DNA of 10,777 bases from Ruminococcus sp. UBA4383. GTDB lineage: Bacteria > Bacillota > Clostridia > Oscillospirales > Ruminococcaceae. Each line of letters opens with the position of its first letter. Position 1 is the stretch's first letter. The position numbers were made by a program, and so were the translations under genes. A model generated the notes under the pieces. The model was not told the DNA's origin. It saw nothing but the letters and a program-made list of their open reading frames with translations, and did not search any database. The DNA is taken from positions 1 to 10,777 of the forward strand of contig DGRR01000027.1 of assembly GCA_002389995.1 (NCBI GenBank), read 5' to 3'. This document shows, one piece after another, positions 1 to 5,445 of this stretch.

Positions 1-42
1 TCTCCCTTCTGTCGTTCCACCGAATATTAGTATTTCAGACAT
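1..42 (-). CDS. cobK: Precorrin-6A reductase (CobK/CbiJ), N-terminal fragment cut by the window edge
   Basis: Only the first 14 codons are in the window, reading MSEILIFGGTTEGR. This is the characteristic beginning of CobK/CbiJ: a short beta strand followed by the GGTTEGR nucleotide-binding loop. The enzyme reduces the macrocycle of (cobalt-)precorrin-6A to 6B with NAD(P)H, the step after CbiD. The ATG at 42-40 overlaps the cbiH stop (TGA at 37-35) by 8 bases, and an AAGGGGG ribosome binding site lies at 50-56 with a 7-base spacer. Position in the operon directly after cbiH fits. The rest of the gene lies beyond the left edge, so domain completeness cannot be judged. Family assignment is by motif and context; another Rossmann protein is possible but unlikely. 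Confidence 0.85.
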   Translation of the reverse strand, partial: MSEILIFGGTTEGR

Positions 43-763
43 TGAAATACCCCCTTGGCGTTACCATTTTTCCACGAATTACAGCCGTTTCCGAATTTCC
101 TACAAAAATAGTTGTAAACATATCGACGTTTTCTTCTGCAAGTTCAGCTAATGTCAATATTTTACTATTTTGCCCTTCTCTACCAATATTCCTGACATAT
201 CCGCAGACGGTTTCGGGTGACTTGAAATTCATCATAATTTTGCAGGCTTTGGCGAGATAGTCAAATCTTTTGCGTGATGAGGGATTATAAATTACTATTG
301 TAAAATCGGCTTGAGCGGCTAATTTAAGCCTTTTTTCGATTTTTTCGGGAGGTGTCAGAAGGTCGGAAAGGCTTATCACGGCGAAATCGTGTGTCAGGGG
401 TGCACCGAGGACTGCGCTTCCGCTGAGGGCGGCTGTTACTCCTGCGACCACCTCTATTTCTACATCAGTAAAATCTTTTGACATTTCAAAAGCAAGACCT
501 GCCATTCCATAAACAACGCTGTCGCCACTGCACACGAGAGCGGTGGTTTTTCCCGATTCTGCGGACTTTAAAGCCATTTTTACACGGTCTTTTTCCATTC
601 TCATTCCTGTTGAAAGGAAAGTTTTTTCAGGAAAATATTTTTTTAAAATATCTGTATAAGTTGTATATCCTATAATTAAATCACTTAATTTTATAGCTTT
701 TTCAGCCTCCAAAGTCATTCCGTCACGGCTTCCGCAGCCGAATCCGACTATGTATAATTTCAT
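35..763 (-). CDS. cbiH: Cobalt-precorrin-3B C17-methyltransferase (CbiH/CobJ)
   Basis: A 242-residue SAM-dependent methyltransferase of the tetrapyrrole methylase family. It methylates C17 of cobalt-precorrin-3 and promotes ring contraction to cobalt-precorrin-4 in the anaerobic B12 pathway; it acts in the cytosol. Visible marks: the N-terminal SAM loop GFGCGSRDGMT (residues 7-17), the SGDSVVYGMAG motif (79-89), GVTAALSGSAVLGAPL (108-123), and HDFAVISLSDLLTPPE (125-140), which is diagnostic for CbiH/CobJ, then IYNPSSRKR (158-166). Length is normal for single-domain CbiH; no ferredoxin-like or nitrite-reductase-like C-terminal extension is present. The ATG at 763 overlaps the cbiG stop as ATGA, and an AAAGGA site at 771-776 precedes it by 7 bases. 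The usual GPG in the SAM loop is GCG here, with Cys where Pro is common. Confidence 0.95.
   Translation of the reverse strand: MKLYIVGFGCGSRDGMTLEAEKAIKLSDLIIGYTTYTDILKKYFPEKTFLSTGMRMEKDRVKMALKSAESGKTTALVCSGDSVVYGMAGLAFEMSKDFTDVEIEVVAGVTAALSGSAVLGAPLTHDFAVISLSDLLTPPEKIEKRLKLAAQADFTIVIYNPSSRKRFDYLAKACKIMMNFKSPETVCGYVRNIGREGQNSKILTLAELAEENVDMFTTIFVGNSETAVIRGKMVTPRGYFNV
50..56 (-). promoter_or_regulatory. Ribosome binding site of cobK
   Basis: AAGGGGG on the minus strand ends 7 bases before the ATG at 42. It lies inside the last codons of cbiH, and it supports both the reality and the start of the truncated cobK frame. Confidence 0.75.
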
Positions 764-1791
764 AAAATTTTCCTTTCAAAGTCAATAATTATCTCTCTTT
801 CGGCAACGGCAACTGTAACGCCGTTGGCGGAATTTTTGGCTATAATAAGCCTTCCACCGCCACAAACGGCACTTCTTTCGCAAACGTTGTCAACACCTGT
901 TATTTTTTTGACAAATTCAGAACCCGAAAACTCTCCTTTAACTCTTGCAAGTTCCTCAGGAGTGTAAAAAGTGGGATTTACGCCTATTTTTCGGCAAAAT
1001 TCAAGTATACCGCTTTCGTTGGCTTTAAGGTCTACGGAAGAAACTGCACATACTCTTTCAGGCATAATTGAATATTTATTCATAATATTCAAAAATAAGC
1101 TGTATATAGCTGAAAATGACGAATTTTTCTTACAGCCTATACCAATGGAGATATTTTTCGGCACAAGTTGCAAAGTCAATTCAAAAGGCTTGAAATCGGC
1201 ATTTATACCGATATATATACCATACTTGCAGATATTTTCCGAAATTTCGGCAGGAGGATTTTTAAATGGATAATTGCATAAAAATCCGATTTTTTCGCCA
1301 TTGAGGACGGCTGCGGCGATGAGTTTAGCCTTGTGCATATCGGTTATGATTAAATTATTTGCCTTAGCGAAGCTGTCGGGTGAAAATTTTCCGCCTGTAT
1401 CGGTTGCAGTCGTTATGACGGGAACAGCTCCGATATGCTCGGAAATCAGCGATGTTAAGCCATTTGCGCCGCCCATATGTCCTGAAAGAAGGGATATTGC
1501 AAACTTTCCGCCTTCATCGAGGACGACAACAGCGGGGTCGGTTAATTTTGATTTGATATGCGGAGCGATTGCTCTGACGGCAATTCCGCAGGCGGATATA
1601 AAAATAATCGCATCATATTCTGAAAATATTCCTGAAACAATGGTATAAACACTGTTGAATGATATTGCGGAATCGTCGGTATATCGCTTGAAACAGTATC
1701 TCTGAACTTTATGGTTATCCGAGAGAAAACCTTTTAATTTCAATGACAAAATTCTACCATTATTTGTGACGGAGATGATACAGATATTCAT
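760..1791 (-). CDS. cbiG: Cobalt-precorrin-5A hydrolase (CbiG)
   Basis: A 343-residue CbiG. It opens the delta-lactone of cobalt-precorrin-5A and releases the C20 carbon as acetaldehyde, giving cobalt-precorrin-5B; its presence marks the anaerobic (cobalt-early) route. The N-terminal CbiG domain is seen at about residues 50-131: IFISACGIAVRAIAPHI (63-79), DPAVVVLDEGGKFAISLLSGH (85-105), then GGAN and VITTATD (125-131). A less conserved middle domain spans about 132-210. The C-terminal CbiG domain starts near ISIGIGCKK (214-222) and contains SSVDLKANE (251-259), FYTPEEL (275-281) and VCGGGRLIIAK (309-319). It stands alone, not fused to cbiH as in some genomes. The start overlaps the cbiF stop as ATGA. 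Only a distant GGAG (1803-1806, 11 bases upstream) serves as a binding site, so coupling to cbiF is likely. Confidence 0.95.
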   Translation of the reverse strand: MNICIISVTNNGRILSLKLKGFLSDNHKVQRYCFKRYTDDSAISFNSVYTIVSGIFSEYDAIIFISACGIAVRAIAPHIKSKLTDPAVVVLDEGGKFAISLLSGHMGGANGLTSLISEHIGAVPVITTATDTGGKFSPDSFAKANNLIITDMHKAKLIAAAVLNGEKIGFLCNYPFKNPPAEISENICKYGIYIGINADFKPFELTLQLVPKNISIGIGCKKNSSFSAIYSLFLNIMNKYSIMPERVCAVSSVDLKANESGILEFCRKIGVNPTFYTPEELARVKGEFSGSEFVKKITGVDNVCERSAVCGGGRLIIAKNSANGVTVAVAEREIIIDFERKIL

Positions 1792-2537
1792 AATTTTCTG
1801 AACTCCGTTTCAAAGGTTGGGTCATATAATTTAGACAAAGAGTAATTATCTCCTAAAAAATTCCCGACAGTAATAAGTGCGGTTTTGTAAATGTTAAATT
1901 TTTTAGCAGTCTCAGCGAGTTCAGAAACTTTACACCGCAAAATTTTTTCATCTTTCCAGCTTGCCTTATAGACGATAGCGGCTGGGGTATCAGGGGAATA
2001 TCCGCCATTTATGAGTTCATCGGATAATTTTTCAAGCATGGAAGCACTTAAAAAAATTACCATAGTTGAGCCGTGGGCGGCAAGACTTCTGATGCTTTCA
2101 CGTTCGGGAACGGAAGTCCGTCCAGCCATTCTTGTGATGATGACAGTCTGCGAAACATCGGGAAGTGTATATTCAGCCTTCAGAGCCGCCGCCGCACCGC
2201 AGAACGAACTCACGCCAGCACAGACCTTGTATTCGATTCCGAGGGCGTTCAGCCTGTCCATTTGTTCTCTTACCGCACCGTATAACGAGGGGTCACCCGT
2301 ATGTAGGCGGACTGTATTTTTTCCCGATTTTTCGGCAATTCTGATAGTATCTATGACTTCATCGAGTGTCATTTTTGAACTGTCATGAATTTGACATTCA
2401 GGCTTTGCATACTGTAAAAGTTCGGGGTTGACGAGAGAGCCTGCATAGATAATCACGTCAGCATTTTCGATTAAATTTTTACCTCTTAAAGTTATGAGGT
2501 CAGCCGCACCGCAGCCTGCGCCTACAAAGTCAACCAT
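1788..2537 (-). CDS. cbiF: Cobalt-precorrin-4 C11-methyltransferase (CbiF/CobM)
   Basis: A 249-residue tetrapyrrole methylase that methylates C11 of cobalt-precorrin-4 to give cobalt-precorrin-5A. Diagnostic stretches: FVGAGCGAADLITLRG (residues 4-19), VIIYAGSLVNPELL (28-41), LHTGDPSLYGAVREQ (78-92), GVSSFCGAAAALKAEYTLP (108-126), QTVIITRMAGRT (130-141) and KASWKDEK (191-198). I place the start at the ATG at 2537, 28 codons inside the longest open frame. That ATG has GGAGGT 4 bases upstream, gives the family's normal length and N-terminus, and reduces the overlap with cbiD from 92 to 8 bases. The end overlaps cbiG by ATGA. As in CbiH, the SAM loop reads GCG instead of the common GPG. Confidence 0.97.
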   Translation of the reverse strand: MVDFVGAGCGAADLITLRGKNLIENADVIIYAGSLVNPELLQYAKPECQIHDSSKMTLDEVIDTIRIAEKSGKNTVRLHTGDPSLYGAVREQMDRLNALGIEYKVCAGVSSFCGAAAALKAEYTLPDVSQTVIITRMAGRTSVPERESIRSLAAHGSTMVIFLSASMLEKLSDELINGGYSPDTPAAIVYKASWKDEKILRCKVSELAETAKKFNIYKTALITVGNFLGDNYSLSKLYDPTFETEFRKL

Positions 2538-3666
2538 TTTTACCTCCGAGAAAAGATATAATTTCATCAGCGTTATGAGTTTTAAGGATAAAATCGTGCT
2601 TGAAAGAGAACACAACCGCACCGATTTTAATTAAATCCGCAGATTTTATATTCAGATGATATTCAATTTTTTTAACAAGTTCAGATAAAACATCATTCAA
2701 AAGCCCCGTATCAGCGATAATATCGAGAGCCGCATCGACAGTAGCGCAGTTCTGAATATTTTTAAGGATATCAGAATTTATGCCTGCCATAACTCCGCAA
2801 GAGGTCAGGACTTCCATGCGTCCGTCAGCGAAGGCGGAATGAGTATTCATGATACCTGCACCGAGCTTGACGAGTTTCCCGATATGCCCGACAATAAGGG
2901 CGGAATCAAATTCAAATTCCTTTGAAATTTCGATAGCATCGCCTATGAAGTTACTGCATTTTATACTGTTTTCGAGGGAAAAGGGCATATTTTCGCTGAT
3001 AAATGATTCGCTGTAATTTCCGAGGGTAAGCAGGATATTTTTAATTCCCTGAGCTTTAAGCATTTTCGCCTCAGTGCGTATAGTCTGAACGAGTGCGGAA
3101 TTGCTCATAGGTTCGACAATTCCCGAAGTACCGATTATTGAGATACCGCCCATAATACCCATTCTGGGGTTATAAGTTTTTTTAGCGACAGATTCACCTT
3201 GCGGGGCATATATTTCGACAAGGAATCCGCCTGAATAGCCGAGTTCCTCAGCGATTTCCGAAACTGCGAGGGCTATCATTTTTCTTGGTGTTGAATTTAT
3301 GGCATATTCACCGACAGGCTGGTCAAGACCTGCTTTAGTGACTATACCTATACCCTTACCGCCCGTAATGGTAATTCCGCATGAAATCAGTGATACACGG
3401 GCATAAATTTCGATACCCGAAGTAATATCGGGGTCATCACCGCCGTCCTTGACGACAGCACAGGAGGCATAATTTTCATTTATATCCTGATTTATGATAC
3501 CGAGGTGCAGAGGGGTATTATCAGGGGTAACTATATCGGAAAAATGAGTTAAATTGCCTGTAAGGAGCATATAAGCGGAAGCTTTTGCGGCAGCAGCAGC
3601 GCATGAACCCGTAGTGTAGCCGCATCTTAATTTTTTATTTCCGACAAATACATATTTTTCAAGCAT
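2530..3666 (-). CDS. cbiD: Cobalt-precorrin-5B C1-methyltransferase (CbiD)
   Basis: A 378-residue CbiD, the SAM-dependent enzyme of the anaerobic pathway that methylates C1 of cobalt-precorrin-5B to form cobalt-precorrin-6A. It is unrelated in sequence to the CbiF/H/L methylases. Family signatures: LRCGYTTGSCAAAAAKA near residues 13-29, then VKDGGDDPDITSG, GKGIGIVTKAGLDQPVGEYA and the INSTPRKMI stretch in the first half. MGIMGGISIIGTSGIVEPMS, the best known block, follows in the middle, and the C-terminal half has GHIGKLVKLGAGIMNTHS. Length is normal. The ATG at 3666 overlaps the cbiL stop by 8 bases (ATGCTTGA). No convincing Shine-Dalgarno sequence precedes it, so re-initiation by ribosomes finishing cbiL is the likely mode. 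The stop overlaps cbiF by another 8 bases. Confidence 0.97.
   Translation of the reverse strand: MLEKYVFVGNKKLRCGYTTGSCAAAAAKASAYMLLTGNLTHFSDIVTPDNTPLHLGIINQDINENYASCAVVKDGGDDPDITSGIEIYARVSLISCGITITGGKGIGIVTKAGLDQPVGEYAINSTPRKMIALAVSEIAEELGYSGGFLVEIYAPQGESVAKKTYNPRMGIMGGISIIGTSGIVEPMSNSALVQTIRTEAKMLKAQGIKNILLTLGNYSESFISENMPFSLENSIKCSNFIGDAIEISKEFEFDSALIVGHIGKLVKLGAGIMNTHSAFADGRMEVLTSCGVMAGINSDILKNIQNCATVDAALDIIADTGLLNDVLSELVKKIEYHLNIKSADLIKIGAVVFSFKHDFILKTHNADEIISFLGGKNG
2542..2547 (-). promoter_or_regulatory. Ribosome binding site that fixes the cbiF start
   Basis: GGAGGT on the minus strand, 4 bases before the ATG at 2537, lies within the last codons of cbiD. It decides between this start and a farther in-frame ATG at 2621 that would add 28 residues not typical of CbiF. 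Confidence 0.85.
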
Positions 3667-4330
3667 CGACTATAAATACCGTAAAATAGCCGAGATTATC
3701 GGTTATTTCATATCCTTTCAGAATTTTCTGATTTTCAAGCCCGCAGTTTTCGACAGCATAAGCGTTTCCGATGAGGTTTAATTTTTTAAGTATATCAATT
3801 AATTTACCTGTATTTTTGCCGCATTTCATAATAATTTTCGTGCCATAGGATTCAAGCAAATCAATCATATTATCGCAGCCGAAAGGGATAACAATTAAAG
3901 GTTTGTCCTTATCCGAGAGATTTATACCGCACTCACAGGCAGATGCACAGAAACTTGTCACGCCTGCACATCTTATGACCTCAAAGCCTTTTTCCTGCAC
4001 AATATCAGCGATATATGAAAAGGTTGAATATATGGATATATCGCCAAGATTCAGCATAGCAACATCATTTTCAGTTAATTCACCGCAGACAATATCAGCT
4101 ATGCGTGAATAATTCAGGCTGAGGATATTTTCATCTTTTGACATGGGGAAATCAGCAAATATTATTTTTTTACCTGAAAAATCAATTATATTCTGAGCGA
4201 CTGAAAGGGCAAGGGAATTTTTAGTGCGTGGGGCGATGATGACAGGAGATTTTTCAATAATTCTGACAGCCTTTAAAGTAATCAATTCAGGGTCGCCCGA
4301 ACCCACGCTGACACCGTAAAAAATACCCAT
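3659..4330 (-). CDS. cbiL: Cobalt-factor II / precorrin-2 C20-methyltransferase (CbiL)
   Basis: A 223-residue tetrapyrrole methylase that puts a methyl on C20 of (cobalt-)precorrin-2 or factor II, the first dedicated methylation of the corrin branch. Visible: the SAM loop YGVSVGSGDPELITLKA (residues 5-21), the FPM motif (61-63) with following acidic residues, LNLGDISIYSTFSYI (93-107), and AGVTSFCASA (122-131), all typical of CbiL/CobI. Length is normal. It begins at the ATG at 4330, which shares one base with the rsmA stop (TAATG); GAGG lies 11 bases upstream and a weaker GGAA closer. Odd points: the SAM loop has Ser where Pro is common, and there are eight cysteines, with a cluster at 121, 128, 132 and 134. 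As first corrin gene after rsmA it has no promoter space of its own. Confidence 0.95.
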   Translation of the reverse strand: MGIFYGVSVGSGDPELITLKAVRIIEKSPVIIAPRTKNSLALSVAQNIIDFSGKKIIFADFPMSKDENILSLNYSRIADIVCGELTENDVAMLNLGDISIYSTFSYIADIVQEKGFEVIRCAGVTSFCASACECGINLSDKDKPLIVIPFGCDNMIDLLESYGTKIIMKCGKNTGKLIDILKKLNLIGNAYAVENCGLENQKILKGYEITDNLGYFTVFIVDA

Positions 4331-5178
4331 TAATTTCCGAGCCTCACAGACAAATCAATTAACTGATTCATGTCAAGCTGTTCAATGCGTGAAGATTTTG
4401 AGAGATTCATATTTTCGAGAGACGAATATACTTTTTGTTTGTCGATACCGATTTGGGAGAGTGAATTTGCGATAGTTTTTCTTCTCTGGGAGAAACCAGC
4501 CTTTACCATTGAAAAGAAAAATTTTTCCTGAATTTCGTCAAGTTTTCTTTCATGGTCAATATTAATTCTTATGACAGCGGAATCGACATTGGGGGAGGGC
4601 ATGAAATTACCTCTTGAAACGCTGAATAATTTTTCGGCATTACCGTAATAATTAACGCCCACAGTAATAGCCCCTGAATTTCTTGTTCCGATTTCGGCAC
4701 AAAGCCTGTCAGCGGCTTCTTTCTGAACCATGACGGTAATTGATTCAATCGGGAGATTATTTTCGAGGAGCATCATAATAATGGGAGAGGTTATATAATA
4801 GGGGAGATTTGCACACACAGCGACTTTCAGCCCTTTAAATTCCTCACTGATTATTTTATGCAGGTCACATTTCATGACATCATCGTTAATAATTTTTATA
4901 TTGTCAAATTCGGAAAGAGTTTCATCTAATACGGGGATAAGTCTTTTGTCGATTTCGACAGCGACTACCTTATCCGCACGCAGAGCGAGTTCCTTAGTGA
5001 GAACACCCACACCCGTACCGATTTCGAGTATTCCGAAGCCTTTGCGGGCATTGCCGTATTCTGCGATTTTGGGGCATATATCGGGATTTATGATAAAGTT
5101 CTGACCGAGGCTTTTAGAGAAATTGAAGCCGTTTCTTGACATAACGTCCTTTATGACGCTGATATTGGTTAAATTCAT
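4330..5178 (-). CDS. rsmA: 16S rRNA (adenine1518/1519-N6)-dimethyltransferase RsmA (KsgA)
   Basis: A 282-residue RsmA/KsgA. It dimethylates two adjacent adenines in the helix 45 loop of 16S rRNA with SAM, late in 30S assembly; loss gives kasugamycin resistance in other bacteria. The fold is clear: N-terminal KSLGQNFIINP (residues 22-32), SAM motif I LEIGTGVGVLT (51-61), acidic VVAVEID (71-77), NDDVMK (98-103), the catalytic NLPYYITSPI motif IV (124-133), MVQKEAADRL (150-159), NFMPSPNVDSAVIRI (191-205), and the C-terminal FSQRRKTIANSL (229-240). Length is standard. The ATG at 5178 follows the upstream small gene by 3 bases, with AAGG at 5187-5190 as binding site. Being joined head to tail with the corrin genes is the unusual part; shared use of SAM is the only obvious functional link. 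Confidence 0.98.
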   Translation of the reverse strand: MNLTNISVIKDVMSRNGFNFSKSLGQNFIINPDICPKIAEYGNARKGFGILEIGTGVGVLTKELALRADKVVAVEIDKRLIPVLDETLSEFDNIKIINDDVMKCDLHKIISEEFKGLKVAVCANLPYYITSPIIMMLLENNLPIESITVMVQKEAADRLCAEIGTRNSGAITVGVNYYGNAEKLFSVSRGNFMPSPNVDSAVIRINIDHERKLDEIQEKFFFSMVKAGFSQRRKTIANSLSQIGIDKQKVYSSLENMNLSKSSRIEQLDMNQLIDLSVRLGN

Positions 5179-5181
5179 AAA

Positions 5182-5445
5182 TTATACCTTATGTTTTTCT
5201 TTTTCTTTAAATTCGCTTTGTTTAGCGTCGTTGATTTTATTCATATCATTGACGAGATAGTCGGCACTGCGGTAAGAGTGCTGAAAGTCGGTATCGCTGA
5301 AATAGAATTTAAGGTCAGCAAATTCGCCGTCAATGATAATATCAATACCGCTTATTTGTCTGCCGACATATTTTTTTCTGCCGTACTCAATGTAATCATC
5401 AATTTCCTGCTGGCTGATATTTCCGCCAATAACATTAATTTTCAT
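5182..5445 (-). CDS. Small protein of unknown function, tail resembling the NrdD C-terminus
   Basis: An 87-residue protein starting MKINVIGGNIS. I do not recognise a described function. The N-terminal half has an alternating hydrophobic pattern (KINVIGG, then GIDIIIDGEFADLKFYF at residues 33-49) suggesting beta strands around a helix with the segment DDYIEYGRKKY (16-26). The C-terminal part, RSADYLVNDMNKINDAKQSE (59-78), resembles the end of anaerobic ribonucleotide reductase NrdD, where an R-x-TGYL segment is followed by an N-x-x-K-x-x-E helix. However, no CxxC zinc motif, glycyl-radical loop or any cysteine is present, so it is not an active reductase. Small proteins of this sort in Clostridia are, as I recall, sometimes labelled as NrdD-related. 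The start is the ATG at 5445, chosen over one 7 codons upstream because AAGGAGG sits 5 bases before it. It overlaps the upstream flavoprotein gene by 11 bases. Confidence 0.85.
   Translation of the reverse strand: MKINVIGGNISQQEIDDYIEYGRKKYVGRQISGIDIIIDGEFADLKFYFSDTDFQHSYRSADYLVNDMNKINDAKQSEFKEKEKHKV

Noticed and set aside
1274..1648. Plus-strand open frame of 124 residues opposite cbiG
   Set aside because: It is antisense to conserved CbiG motifs and shows no domain of its own.
2011..2388. Plus-strand open frame of 125 residues opposite cbiF
   Set aside because: It is antisense to the most conserved CbiF blocks and has no homology signal that I can recognise.
2538..2621. N-terminal extension of CbiF by 28 residues
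   Set aside because: It would overlap cbiD by 92 bases and lacks family similarity, whereas the internal ATG at 2537 has GGAGGT at proper spacing.
5181..5209. TATAAT on the minus strand (5186-5181) with a TTTAAA upstream, as a promoter for rsmA
   Set aside because: The spacing of about 19 bases is poor, and transcription would begin at or inside the rsmA start codon, after its binding site. It is more likely chance in an AT-rich junction.
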